From: Leptolyngbya sp. 'hensonii'
GTDB lineage: Bacteria; Cyanobacteriota; Cyanobacteriia; GCF-001939115
NCBI RefSeq assembly: GCF_001939115.1
Contig: NZ_MQTZ01000054.1
Span: forward strand, 1-64,000
Direction: 5' to 3'
DNA length: 64,000 bases
The notes under the pieces are model-generated. The model searched no databases, had not been told where the DNA came from, and was given only the letters and a program-made list of their open reading frames with translations. The stretch's first letter is position 1. The number at the start of each line of letters is the position of its first letter. This document shows positions 37,509 to 46,591 of the stretch, one piece after another. The translations under genes were made by a program, and so were the position numbers.

Positions 37509-38204
37509 CTAAGCAGCGGCCAGACCGTGAGCTGACATTCTCATAATATCCCGGTTCGTAAAGCCAATATTACTCAATGCTTCGCCGTACTGGATCATAA
37601 AGTCTTCAACCAGGGCTTCTTTGTCCATCCCCAGGATAGACGCATCCGCTTCCACCTGATTCAACATCCGCCAAACCAGGGGAAGATTTTGACGATTGGC
37701 TTCTTCCAGTTCCGCTTTAGACACCTCGAAGTTTGCCTTCAACCATTCCTCACCAAAGTTCAGATGGCTATATTCATCCTTGACCACACCCTCCGTAATC
37801 TTACGGGCAAAGTCATCTGCGACAGGAATGTAAATGTTGTAGGCGGCAATCGCAAAACACTCAATAATCAGGGCCTGAATGAGTAGACAGGTGACAATCT
37901 TGTTTTCATCTGCAGCTTGCTGAAAGTTCTGATGCAGGTCAGCAAAGAATTGGCGCGCAAAGTCCAGATCAGGGGTAACCTTCAGATTCCGACCACAAGC
38001 CTCAAACCCTTTTTTGTGCCGGATCTCCATCTTAGACAGGCCAATCAACTGGTCTTTGGAATCCGGCAGCAGCTCTGCCAATTTGATGTAATTCTCGTTT
38101 GCTTCCTGTTCGCCCTCAATCACGATCGCATTAATACGACTGTAGGCATCTTTGTAACTGTCACTCTGGAAGTCAATTTCCGAAACGGCCTCAAGCTGCT
38201 GCAT
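37509..38204 (-). CDS. ado: Aldehyde-deformylating oxygenase
   Basis: Ferritin-like di-iron enzyme that turns fatty aldehydes into alkanes plus formate. The 231 residues keep all six metal ligands at the canonical numbers Glu32, Glu60, His63, Glu115, Glu144 and His147. It is upstream of aar, the usual order, and together they produce C15/C17 hydrocarbons. The leader upstream (38205-38396) has no gene. Confidence 0.96.
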   Translation of the reverse strand: MQQLEAVSEIDFQSDSYKDAYSRINAIVIEGEQEANENYIKLAELLPDSKDQLIGLSKMEIRHKKGFEACGRNLKVTPDLDFARQFFADLHQNFQQAADENKIVTCLLIQALIIECFAIAAYNIYIPVADDFARKITEGVVKDEYSHLNFGEEWLKANFEVSKAELEEANRQNLPLVWRMLNQVEADASILGMDKEALVEDFMIQYGEALSNIGFTNRDIMRMSAHGLAAA

Positions 38205-38396
38205 AGGTCTCCTACTGAATTGAGTGTCTTGTTTAGGTGGACGTGAACCAGGATGAAAACAGGAATGACTTATTCCTGAAAGAAAAGAAAAGTTAGAGTC
38301 GTTATAGAGAGCTTAATATTTCATAATCTAAAGATACTCTACCTGGTTTCAAGTAACGAATTTACTAAAAAACCCATAGATTCTACAACGATCGTG

Positions 38397-39470
38397 CTAT
38401 TTAAGTTCGCTATACCCGTCATCAAGAACCTGGAGCCGAATTTCACGGGCTGTCTCCAGGTTACCGAACCGAACCTGAATCGTGTCCCCTGAGAGGGGGC
38501 CTAAAGCCTCCAGGAGCGATCGTAGATGGGGAGTGCTGGCTCCACTATCCAGATAGAGGCGATCGGCCAGAGCAATCAGACGCTTCCACAGGGTATAGAG
38601 GCGAGTGGTGGTCTGCTCCAGTTGGGAGGCATGGTTGACCAAATCCGCGACCCCATTCAGGCAACCCAGTCGCAGGGCTTCTTCCAAGGCCGCCTCCAGA
38701 TTCAGGCCAGCTTGGTCAAGGGTCTGAACCTGGACAGCAGCGGCCAGATAGCGGGCCAGGTAGCGGGCTTCAGCAGTGACCTGTTTTAGATTATCGACAG
38801 ACGGGTCAGCCGCAACGGCTCGCCGCAGTTCTACCTGATGGGGTTCCGGTAATTTCTCCATCTCCCGGACGAAAGGGGCCACATAGCGCGTTGGAATGAC
38901 ATTGGTGGCCGCTTTCTCTCGAATTTCTTCGGGGAGCAGGTCAGAGGCCAGGGCCGTCCACTCATCGGCCAACTGTCGCACTTCTCTTCGAGTAATCCGT
39001 CGTGGGCTGGCAGAGTCCTCCTGTTCCTGGGCTAGGTCACAGATCATCTGCTGGACTTCAGGGGGAGCCTGGGCTGTCTCCACGAAGGCCCGCTTGCTGA
39101 AGCGATTAATGGCACTGGATTCCAGAAATCCATTCTCCAGCAACGTATCCGCACTGTTGGCCAGCTCAATCCAGGAATAAGCCTGACTTTTGGTAATTTC
39201 CCGATCGCGCAACCAGTTCAAAAAACCGGTGCCCCGTCCCTCTCCCTGTTGCTTTTCCCGATCGCGCACAGCCCGCAAAATCCGTCCTCGCCAGATATCC
39301 GTTTGCAGATCAAAGCGATCGCAGACCTGCCAGGCTGTTTCCACCTGCTGTTGAAATTCGGGCTCCGAAATCCGGTCATCCTCTGGATCGGGCAGGCTGA
39401 CACTCAGGTCTACCTCTTCCCCATCTGCCGCAGCAGCAATATCCGAAAAAAACTCTGGTGCCTGAAGCAT
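38397..39470 (-). CDS. Conserved cyanobacterial protein, function unknown
   Basis: A 357-residue soluble, mostly helical, acidic protein. ATG 39470 is preferred over the TTG one codon earlier. The first half has a helix-turn-like region (NWLRDREITKSQAYSWIELANSADTLL) that could bind DNA in the style of small plasmid or phage repressors, and a second region RRITRREVRQLADEW that looks similar. A C-terminal segment (SLLEALGPLSGDTIQVRFGNLETAREIRLQVLDDGY) is more strand-rich. I do not recognise the family. Confidence 0.75.
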   Translation of the reverse strand: MLQAPEFFSDIAAAADGEEVDLSVSLPDPEDDRISEPEFQQQVETAWQVCDRFDLQTDIWRGRILRAVRDREKQQGEGRGTGFLNWLRDREITKSQAYSWIELANSADTLLENGFLESSAINRFSKRAFVETAQAPPEVQQMICDLAQEQEDSASPRRITRREVRQLADEWTALASDLLPEEIREKAATNVIPTRYVAPFVREMEKLPEPHQVELRRAVAADPSVDNLKQVTAEARYLARYLAAAVQVQTLDQAGLNLEAALEEALRLGCLNGVADLVNHASQLEQTTTRLYTLWKRLIALADRLYLDSGASTPHLRSLLEALGPLSGDTIQVRFGNLETAREIRLQVLDDGYSELK

Positions 39471-39495
39471 CAAAAACCTTTTACAGTGGTAGCGG

Positions 39496-39596
39496 ATACC
39501 GATTTGAATCCTGTTCTCACCGCATCCTTCCCCTGCAGACGTTGCAGGCAGGGCCGCGTAGGCAGCAAACGATGAAGCCTGATTTTGAATCGGTAT
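39496..39596. repeat. Short element bounded by 9-bp inverted repeats
   Basis: ATACCGATT (39496-39504) and AATCGGTAT (39588-39596) bound 101 bases upstream of the glycosyltransferase, with weaker pairing extending inward (12 of 16). The interior has a CCTGCA/TGCAGG pair. It may be a decayed insertion element or promoter architecture. Confidence 0.35.
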
Positions 39597-39636
39597 GGAT
39601 TATCATGCCATGCTTTTCCCTATCTCTGCAGGACCC

Positions 39637-40773
39637 ATGTCAACCCGTCCCCATGTCGCGATCGTCCATGACTGTTTGTGTGAGTACGGCGATGCAGAGC
39701 AGGTTTTGGAAGCATTGCACCGACTCTATCCGGAGGCCCCTGTCTATACTGCTTTTGTGGATAAACGAAGCCTGGGAACGGCAGCAGACCGGTTTGCCGA
39801 TTGGGATCTCCGACCCCTCACCGGCAGCAAAAGTTTGCTGGCCCTGGTCCGCTATCGGTCTGTCTATAAAGCCTGCCTGCCCTACCTCTGGGAACGATTG
39901 GATTTATCTGCCTTCGATCTGGTGATTTCTTCTTCTGGGAACTTCCTCGGGAAATCGGTCCTGACTCGCACGGAAACCCTCCACATCAGCTATTGCCACA
40001 CCCCGCCCCGGTATCTCTGGGAAGCCTCCCAACACCATCTGGCCCATCCGGCCCAACATTGGTGCCGCCACGGGTTACAGACCGCTTTACGCCAGTACGA
40101 CTTTTATGCCGCCCAGCGGGTGGATCGGTTTGTCACAAATTCCCAGGCGGTGGCCCGTCGGATTGGCAAGTACTACCGCCGCACCGCCGAAGTCATTCCA
40201 CCGCCCGTGGCGATTCGGGGTCGGGGAGAGGCGGGCGATCGCTACTATCTGTACATGGGGCCTTTAGTTCCGGAACAGCGGGTAGACCTGGCCATCCTGG
40301 CCTGCAACCAGCTCAACCTCCCCCTCTGGGTGATTGGCGAGGGGCGTGAGGCTGATCGGCTGCGGGCGATCGCAGGACCAACCATTCAGATTCTGTCTCC
40401 CCAAGCCATCCAAGATCGGGTCGAAGTCTATGCCAATGCCAAGGCATTTCTCTACCCCTGCCCCGACGCAGACTTTGGCATTGCCCCTGTCGAAGCGATG
40501 GGGCATGGGATACCGGTGATTGCCTGTGGCCGCTGTGGTATGCGAGAAGTAGTGCTGGACTTCCGCACCGGTCTGTTGTTTCAACAGCCCACTGTAGAAT
40601 CCTTGTGCCAAAAAATTGAAGCATTTGAGCGTCTTCGTTTCTCCGCCCTAGCCTGCATTGAACGGGCGGAAGAATTTGCCGATACCGGGTTCATCTCTAA
40701 GCTGGAATGGTTTATCGCCCAGGCTCTAGATGACCATCGGGTGAAATGGACTCACCCCACCGGAGATGTTTAA
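39637..40773 (+). CDS. Glycosyltransferase, family 4 (GT-B)
   Basis: Predicted sugar-nucleotide-dependent glycosyltransferase of 378 residues from ATG 39637 (MSTRPHVAIVHD...); an in-frame upstream ATG at 39595 is less likely. The N-terminal half is Rossmann-like with ISYCHTPPRYLWE; the C-terminal half has the nucleotide-binding block YPCPDADFGIAPVEAMGHGIPVIACGRCGMREVV, including the E-x7-E pattern. The acceptor is unknown. It is followed after 60 bases by the deaminase on the same strand. Confidence 0.88.
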   Translation: MSTRPHVAIVHDCLCEYGDAEQVLEALHRLYPEAPVYTAFVDKRSLGTAADRFADWDLRPLTGSKSLLALVRYRSVYKACLPYLWERLDLSAFDLVISSSGNFLGKSVLTRTETLHISYCHTPPRYLWEASQHHLAHPAQHWCRHGLQTALRQYDFYAAQRVDRFVTNSQAVARRIGKYYRRTAEVIPPPVAIRGRGEAGDRYYLYMGPLVPEQRVDLAILACNQLNLPLWVIGEGREADRLRAIAGPTIQILSPQAIQDRVEVYANAKAFLYPCPDADFGIAPVEAMGHGIPVIACGRCGMREVVLDFRTGLLFQQPTVESLCQKIEAFERLRFSALACIERAEEFADTGFISKLEWFIAQALDDHRVKWTHPTGDV

Positions 40774-40833
40774 ATCGGAGTGTTAGGGTAGAGGAGGGAA
40801 TGATGTTCACCCTAAAACTACCTCCTGATCCTT

Positions 40834-41901
40834 ATGGCATTACACGCTGAATTACACCGTCATTTAGGGGGATCGGTTGTTCCCCGCATTCTCTGGAGAT
40901 ACTTCCATCGGAATGATACCATTCTGGCGGAACGGTTTCCCAACTATCCTGACTTTGAATCCTTTTACACCCGATCGCGCAACACCTTAGACGAATACCT
41001 GGAGTTACATACTCTGGTTGAGCGGGTGCAAACAGCAGGGGCACTCCCCTACTTCATTTATCGGTTAATTCGAGGGGCCTGTGTGTTTGAGAACCTGGCC
41101 TACCTGGAACTCCGCTATACCCCCTATCTCCGGACCCCCGAACACCTGGACCAATCAGAGCGGATTGATCGGATGGTCCAAATCGTGAATGTGGTGGGCA
41201 AAGCCAGTCAGTCCCATGAGTATCCGATCGTCACCAGCCAGATCCTGTGTATGCATTCCCGGCTCCCCTACGAGGTCAACCGGGCGATCGTTGATCTGGC
41301 CGCCCAATCCCGCCAATATGTCTGTGCTGTCGATCTGGCAGGTGGAGATGCCCACTATGCGGAGCGATTGGACGAATTTGTCGAGCTGTATGCCTACGCC
41401 CGATCGCTGGGCCTGAATACCACTGGCCACCTCTATGAAACGAAGGAAGGGTGCTATCCCGAGCTCTTACCCCATCTGATGCGAATTGGTCATGGCATCC
41501 AGATTCCGTTGCAATACCCAGAGCTACTCCCACAATTGGCGCGCCAGGGGCAATGCCTGGAAGTCTGCCCAACCACCTATATCAAAACGGGCACTTTGGA
41601 GGATATTCGCCAACTCAAGATCGTCTTCGATCGCTGTTTTGAGGCCGGGGTGGATGTGGCCATTTGCACCGACAATGCAGGGCTCCACAATGTCCGTCTT
41701 CCATTCGAATATGAGAACCTGCTGACCTACGACATCATCGACTTTAAGCAGCTCCAGAGCTGCCAGGATGCGGCTTTTCGCCATGCTTTTGCCTGGCCCT
41801 ACAGCCAACGTCCGGCCTCATTGCTGGCTGGCTTGCTGAAGTCCGAGGAGGTCGAGCATCCTGAAAATGAACCCTTGAGGGCAGCTAGTTCCAGAGCTTA
41901 A
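40834..41901 (+). CDS. Adenosine deaminase-like metalloenzyme
   Basis: Amidohydrolase-superfamily purine deaminase of 355 residues. Zinc-ligand motif HAELHRHLGGS opens the protein, a second region DLAGGDAHYAERLDEF has the expected Gly/Glu pattern, and TGHLYE and RIGHGIQIPLQYPELL carry further ligands. Near the C-terminus CTDNAGLH aligns with the TDDP motif of true adenosine deaminases, but Asn-Ala replace Asp-Pro, so substrate range may differ. It lacks a signal peptide. Confidence 0.82.
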   Translation: MALHAELHRHLGGSVVPRILWRYFHRNDTILAERFPNYPDFESFYTRSRNTLDEYLELHTLVERVQTAGALPYFIYRLIRGACVFENLAYLELRYTPYLRTPEHLDQSERIDRMVQIVNVVGKASQSHEYPIVTSQILCMHSRLPYEVNRAIVDLAAQSRQYVCAVDLAGGDAHYAERLDEFVELYAYARSLGLNTTGHLYETKEGCYPELLPHLMRIGHGIQIPLQYPELLPQLARQGQCLEVCPTTYIKTGTLEDIRQLKIVFDRCFEAGVDVAICTDNAGLHNVRLPFEYENLLTYDIIDFKQLQSCQDAAFRHAFAWPYSQRPASLLAGLLKSEEVEHPENEPLRAASSRA

Positions 41902-41921
41902 GGTCACAAGACCTATGACTT

Positions 41922-41944
41922 CAGGGGGAGGCGCTTTCCCCCTG
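41922..41944 (+). terminator. Hairpin after the deaminase gene
   Basis: CAGGGGGA (41922-41929) and TCCCCCTG (41937-41944) form an 8-bp stem with a 7-base loop, followed by ATTTTG. It lies 21 bases past the stop and before tRNA-Leu, consistent with a rho-independent terminator. Confidence 0.65.
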
Positions 41945-41994
41945 ATTTTGCCCACTCTCTTGAGGGCTTTGCTATCATAGTTCAGTTAGAGCAA

Positions 41995-42076
41995 GCGGAT
42001 GTGGCGGAATTGGCAGACGCGCCAGATTTAGGTTCTGGTTCCTCACGGAGTGAAGGTTCAAGTCCTTTCATCCGCA
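41995..42076 (+). tRNA. tRNA-Leu (UAG)
   Basis: The acceptor stem GCGGATG (41995-42001) pairs with CATCCGC (42069-42075), with discriminator A at 42076. The anticodon loop TTTAGGT (42027-42033) gives anticodon TAG, reading CUA/CUG-type leucine codons. A long variable arm (CCTCACGGAG) marks a class II tRNA. The T-arm holds GTTCAAGTC. CCA is not encoded. Confidence 0.96.
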
Positions 42077-42259
42077 TTACTGACATAGCCCAATAGGAGC
42101 ATGCTTGAGCCATCAGAATGCCCTAGGATCACGGTGAAAAAAGTTACATGGAATGAATTTACAGTTCATCCCAGTCCCCCTTAAGATTTTCTTGGCTGGA
42201 TTGAATGTGTTCCTGATGAACAGTTTGCGGTTTGCAGTAGCTATCCAGGAGGAGCAGCG

Positions 42260-42772
42260 ATGAATTCTCGTGCGATCGTCAGGGGCTTTTTTGCCTTGGG
42301 CATGGCCCTGCTTCTATTCGTGACCGGTTGTGCTGAGCAGGCTCCCAGTCGCTGGGACCAGGCACAGCAACAGAGTACTCAACAGAAAAGTGGTCAGGCC
42401 GTCAGCAAGAAAGCAGAAGCAGGTGGCAGCTTCAACAAGTTTTTCCCAAAACCCAGCGAAGGGTTTGAGCGGGTCTACACCCAGGAAAAGAAAGGCTTTG
42501 CCGAAGCAAAGTTGAAGAAAGGAGGAAAGGATGTGGCAATGTTATCCATCTCGGATACCATCAGCGTCCCCGCTTCCGCTGAGAAGTATAAGCAGAGCAC
42601 CCGCACCATTTCCGGGTATCCCGCTGTGGATCAAGGGCAGACCGCGACTGGTGTGCTGGTGGCTGAGCGGTATCAGGTGAAGGTCTTATCCCGAGATCCC
42701 TCTTTTACCAAGAGCGATCGGGAAACCTGGATCTCGAAGTTTGATTTGAATGGGTTATCGCGGCTCAAGTAA
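42260..42772 (+). CDS. Lipoprotein of unknown function
   Basis: A 170-residue protein with a lipoprotein signal (FFALGMALLLFVTGC, lipobox VTGC with Cys at residue 24). The following ~30 residues are Gln/Ser-rich, a flexible tether. The globular part starts at FNKFFPKPSEGFERVYTQEKKGFAEAKLKK and ends in a Lys/Arg-rich segment. AGGAGGAG at 42247-42254 sets the start. Some of its features, such as FNKFFPKPSEGFERV, look like a conserved cyanobacterial lipoprotein family that I cannot name. It is 30 bases upstream of the next gene on the same strand. Confidence 0.7.
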   Translation: MNSRAIVRGFFALGMALLLFVTGCAEQAPSRWDQAQQQSTQQKSGQAVSKKAEAGGSFNKFFPKPSEGFERVYTQEKKGFAEAKLKKGGKDVAMLSISDTISVPASAEKYKQSTRTISGYPAVDQGQTATGVLVAERYQVKVLSRDPSFTKSDRETWISKFDLNGLSRLK

Positions 42773-42802
42773 GTATCACTGCAATCACCTGAGGAACTTC
42801 AA

Positions 42803-43690
42803 ATGAGTAAATCTATTTTCGAACTGGTGGATGAACTGCCAACCAGTGGCCTAACTGTGTTTGCCCTGCAATCCCTGGACTTTGTGATTCCAGGTCAGTG
42901 GCAGAATGTGGTGGGCTTCACGAACACCATTCGGACGGTGACGGCGGAAACGGATGAAGGGTTGATCCAACAAATTGGAGAGCGCGCTATCTATCTGTTT
43001 AACGATAAATCCCAGGGCTATCAGAATGCGTTGTGGATTTATCAGACGATCGACTTTACCGACAAGGCTCTGGGTGCTGCCGCAATGGCCAATAAAGTTG
43101 GCGAAGCGGTTTCCCTACTGGGCTTCTTGGACAAAGTGACCCCGAAAGCTGAAAAAGCACAGACGATCGACTTTTGCATGAAGCTGGTGGGAGAACTGGT
43201 TGCCTTCTGCCAGATTAATGGCATTCCTGGCGATAGCATTGGTGATTTCGTCGGCTCCCTGGCGGATTACAGTGGGGAATCCCTGATGCGGATTGTGGCC
43301 CTGCTCTGCTTCGATGGTCTGGTTCCCCTGGGGCCGGATTTTCTGCTCCAGATTCAGTCCCACTTCTCGAACCTGACTCCCGATGACCTACAGCACAATC
43401 CAACCTTCCAGCGCATTAATGCCCTAATTCCTGGTGGAGGTCCGGCTGGCCAGCTCAGTTTCATTGGTGATAGCTTTAATGCTGTGCAGGGTTGGATGAC
43501 GGACTTTGTCAGCTCCAAGGGGCTGACACCAGAGAACGTGGTCGGTAATTTACGGAACTTCATTGAAGTCACGGACGATAAGCTGGATTACCTGGGAGCC
43601 TTCCTGGATGTCAGTACCAATTACTACGAACACACTGGTATCCAGACCCTGGCCCGCCGTCTGGTGGAACGGGCGGTTGCGGAGATCTAA
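42803..43690 (+). CDS. Conserved soluble helical protein, function unknown
   Basis: A 295-residue soluble protein, mostly alpha-helical with no signal peptide or membrane segment; the N-terminus MSKSIFELVDELPTSG and repeated helical blocks such as QNALWIYQTIDFTDKALGAAAMANKVGEAVSLL and DVSTNYYEHTGIQTLARRLVERA suggest a helical-bundle scaffold. It follows the lipoprotein by 30 bases and ends before a strong terminator, so the two form a likely transcription unit. I do not recognise it. Confidence 0.75.
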   Translation: MSKSIFELVDELPTSGLTVFALQSLDFVIPGQWQNVVGFTNTIRTVTAETDEGLIQQIGERAIYLFNDKSQGYQNALWIYQTIDFTDKALGAAAMANKVGEAVSLLGFLDKVTPKAEKAQTIDFCMKLVGELVAFCQINGIPGDSIGDFVGSLADYSGESLMRIVALLCFDGLVPLGPDFLLQIQSHFSNLTPDDLQHNPTFQRINALIPGGGPAGQLSFIGDSFNAVQGWMTDFVSSKGLTPENVVGNLRNFIEVTDDKLDYLGAFLDVSTNYYEHTGIQTLARRLVERAVAEI

Positions 43691-43705
43691 CCCCAGATAA
43701 TCCCT

Positions 43706-43751
43706 CACTTGTTAGAGACGTTCTATGGAATGTCTCTAACAAGTGGTTTTT
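43706..43751 (+). terminator. Rho-independent terminator of the lipoprotein unit
   Basis: Perfect 14-bp stem (43706-43719 with 43732-43745, core CTTGTTAGAGAC), 12-base loop, followed by GTTTTTCCC. It lies between convergent genes and may also act on the minus-strand unit that ends at 43756. Confidence 0.85.
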
Positions 43752-43755
43752 CCCA

Positions 43756-45165
43756 TCACGTTCCGGGCAATCGTTGTAATCGTCGGGTTTCCTCAGCAAT
43801 CTTTTGCAGGTCAGTTGCCGACAGATGTTTTACATAGTTGAGCTTCAGTTCCTCCAGTAGATCGGAGAGCAGGATCTGCAACTGTTGAATATTCTCGGGA
43901 TCCCGCAATTGCACCTCCAGAGTCGTGGAAAACTTCTGCACCAGTTGGTTGGTCAGATCCAGACCCGTTTTATCTTCAAGAGACGCAATCAGGGCCTGAT
44001 AAGCTACCTGGGTCGCTTCGGTTACGGCCCGATCCACCAGTTGGGCAGGAATTTGACCCAATCCTGGCACCTGCTCCAATCCCTGATAGCCTGGCACCTG
44101 TTTCATAGCACTGAGAATGGCATATCTTAAAATAGCCTCTAGTTCAGGCTTGATCTTGGGGAGAACCCCGTAGACCGTCATATTGACCAGTTGACGGGCG
44201 ATCGCCTCCACTTCATTAACGTTATTGATATCCACATAGGAGCGGCGTGTCTGGGGTCGGAACAGGAGATTGGTGATATCGCCGCGCTGGATAGCAGATT
44301 GTACCTGGCCGATCGTCTGCACCACGATCATCTCACTCAACTCCCCGGCCAGGTTTGAAGCAAGGCCGTGGTAGAACTCATCCCGGACTCGGTTCATATT
44401 GACGATTTCTGCCTGGTGCAGGCGCACGGTAACTGGAATCACCCTGACCCAGCGCCAGAAAGGAACCAGCAACAGCAAATCATACCAGCGCCAGATGATG
44501 GCATCCAGCCAACTAGCTCCCCGGTGACGGCGACTCAAAATATAGGTGCGGGCGAGAAATTCCAGCCCAAACAGGACGGTAAAGGGTAGGTCAATCAGAA
44601 AGAAATAGTCTACAAAATCTCCACTTTCCCCAATCGGTCGATAGTAATTGGTGGCCATTAAGGGACGAATCTGGCTATTGAAAAAGCCAATCTCCGCCTG
44701 CCAATTCTCCTGGGTCAAATGCTCCTGGCTCCAGAACCGCAGAAAGGAATCGGTGGCTGACTCCAGTTTCATGTGCTCTCGAATACGCTTTTTGATTTTT
44801 GCTAGTGTCCCGGATTTGTTGGCCACCTGAAAGGGATTCTCTGAAATCATTCGTCGGCTCAACGTCCCTAAGCGATTGAGATCACGCTTTACTTCAGAAG
44901 ATTGCAAGCCAGTGGCCGTCACCTGCTTTTCAAGTTCAGCAACCGTTTCAAGATACTTTTGAGTTTCCCGTTCCGGCTCAATGCCTTTCACTGGATCGTA
45001 GACCGTCGTGACGATCGGGAAATAACGCAGGTAGAGATCCCGCCAGGGAATATAGCTGACATCAAACAGGACCATTCCCAAATTGGCCACAGCAAAGAGG
45101 GCCAGAATTCGCTCAAACCAGAGTGCCTGCCGCCGGCTCAGGCTAGAAGAAGTTTGGGGTTGCAC
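43756..45165 (-). CDS. Channel-like membrane protein with helical tail
   Basis: A 469-residue protein. Two hydrophobic segments lie at about residues 20-40 (ILALFAVANLGMVLF) and 195-215 (FLIDLPFTVLFGLEFLA). A short Trp/Arg-rich stretch (WYDLLLLVPFWRWVRVIPVTVRLH) is reminiscent of the S3-S4 part of voltage-gated ion channels. No selectivity filter is visible. The C-terminal 200 residues are helical and cytoplasmic-looking, with YVDINNVNEVEAIARQLVN. It follows the HetZ homologue by 42 bases, so the two are probably co-transcribed. Function unknown. Confidence 0.75.
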   Translation of the reverse strand: MQPQTSSSLSRRQALWFERILALFAVANLGMVLFDVSYIPWRDLYLRYFPIVTTVYDPVKGIEPERETQKYLETVAELEKQVTATGLQSSEVKRDLNRLGTLSRRMISENPFQVANKSGTLAKIKKRIREHMKLESATDSFLRFWSQEHLTQENWQAEIGFFNSQIRPLMATNYYRPIGESGDFVDYFFLIDLPFTVLFGLEFLARTYILSRRHRGASWLDAIIWRWYDLLLLVPFWRWVRVIPVTVRLHQAEIVNMNRVRDEFYHGLASNLAGELSEMIVVQTIGQVQSAIQRGDITNLLFRPQTRRSYVDINNVNEVEAIARQLVNMTVYGVLPKIKPELEAILRYAILSAMKQVPGYQGLEQVPGLGQIPAQLVDRAVTEATQVAYQALIASLEDKTGLDLTNQLVQKFSTTLEVQLRDPENIQQLQILLSDLLEELKLNYVKHLSATDLQKIAEETRRLQRLPGT

Positions 45166-45207
45166 AAAAAACTCGCCCCACCAGTGATGAAAGTCAAAAT
45201 CAGCTTA

Positions 45208-46470
45208 TCAGGCTTTCTGACTTTCAGGACTTTGATTCCGAACCTGCCAGGCCGACTCCAGCAATTGCTGCCAGCGCTTTTGCATTTGTTTGGGCGTACA
45301 TTTTAGCGCCCGAATAATTTCCTCGTCGCTGGCCTGGTTGCGCTTGAGCTGGAGGAGTTGTTGCTGTTCCGGCGTCAGCTGGTGTAAAAAGATCTCCCAC
45401 TGCCGGGGAGAAAGACCCAGATTCTGGTCCACATCCGCACCTAACCACTGGTGCACCAGTTTCCATTGCTGGGTACGGGCAAATTTCTCAACGTGATATT
45501 TGAAGCGTTGCTGCAGATAGTCTCGCTGGCGAGGAGTCAGGCCAAGAATGTGGTCAATCTCCGGAGCCGAGAGATCTTGCAGTTTCAGGGTGAGGTAGTC
45601 CACACATTCCGGCTGACCCTGTTCTTCCAGATACTGGACTAACTCGGAAATTACCCGATCGCGCAAAACCGACTCTGTGGGATCGGGAGCATCGGCTGCC
45701 AATTGTTCCCGGAGTTGTTGCATTACTGGCGATCGACTGTGAAGTTCGGCATCTTCCCCTCTGGGGGTCTGGGTTGCCAGTTCAATATCCAGGGTGGTTT
45801 CCTGGGGCTGACGATTGGCAAACCCCTGTACCCGCAACACAATCAGTTGTTGACTGCGTCGGCCCGGTATGGTGATGCGTCGCTTCGCGTATTGCTCACT
45901 AAAGGCCATGTATTCCGCCAGTTCCAGCCGGGTTCTTGGGGTGTAGGTTTCCGGTAATTGATTCTCCCGCCGAAAAGCTTTGAGGGATTCGGCATAAAAC
46001 CCCTGCAGAAAATCCTCAATCAGGGTGTAGCGAGCCTGAAAGCCCAACTGAGCCCGACTGGGGGCAACATAGCGATAGACGATCGCGCTGAGCATACTGT
46101 GCAGCTCAACCCGACCCTGACGGGACCCCAGCTTGTAATAAACAATGCATTTTTGTAGCCGATGACGAGCTAAGGCCAGTTGCCAGGTCTGGATCTGTCC
46201 AGAAGTCTGGATGCGATCGCTTTTGTTACAAATCCGCTCTACTTCCAGAGCAATGCGCCCGATGACCGCTTGACTACTCTGCAGGGAAGTATTCAGCTCT
46301 GTCTGCAGATCCTCCGTCAGCACCCTGACCAGAACCTGGCTCTCCATCGCAAAATCGCCCGATCGTCCAGCTGCTTCTGACCGTTCTGGGTCGGAATTCT
46401 GCGGGGATTCAGCCGAACTGGGCGATGCCTGACTGGTGGAGCCTGGGAAACGCTCTGGTTGGGGATTCAT
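45208..46470 (-). CDS. HetZ homologue
   Basis: A 420-residue protein from ATG 46470 (MNPQPERFPG...); the frame extends to 46509. The central part (ICNKSDRIQTSGQIQTWQLALARHRLQKC and QARYTLIEDFLQGFYAESLKAFRRENQLP) and the C-terminal TPRQRDYLQQRFKYHVEKFA strongly recall HetZ, a DNA-binding regulator of early heterocyst differentiation, and its relatives in non-heterocystous filaments. The C-terminus also resembles sigma-70 region 4. No PatU/PatU3 gene is adjacent; a channel-like gene follows. I make the call from memory of the family, so the exact subgroup is uncertain. Confidence 0.7.
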   Translation of the reverse strand: MNPQPERFPGSTSQASPSSAESPQNSDPERSEAAGRSGDFAMESQVLVRVLTEDLQTELNTSLQSSQAVIGRIALEVERICNKSDRIQTSGQIQTWQLALARHRLQKCIVYYKLGSRQGRVELHSMLSAIVYRYVAPSRAQLGFQARYTLIEDFLQGFYAESLKAFRRENQLPETYTPRTRLELAEYMAFSEQYAKRRITIPGRRSQQLIVLRVQGFANRQPQETTLDIELATQTPRGEDAELHSRSPVMQQLREQLAADAPDPTESVLRDRVISELVQYLEEQGQPECVDYLTLKLQDLSAPEIDHILGLTPRQRDYLQQRFKYHVEKFARTQQWKLVHQWLGADVDQNLGLSPRQWEIFLHQLTPEQQQLLQLKRNQASDEEIIRALKCTPKQMQKRWQQLLESAWQVRNQSPESQKA

Positions 46471-46591
46471 GGGGTAGTGCACGCGGTAGATGGGACAAAA
46501 GCAAGACAATCACCCTGATTGGTTGAAGGGAATAAGTTCCCATTGCTCCTATCTTGCATCTCAGTTGGGCTGACAGGCAAGAGACATCTTT

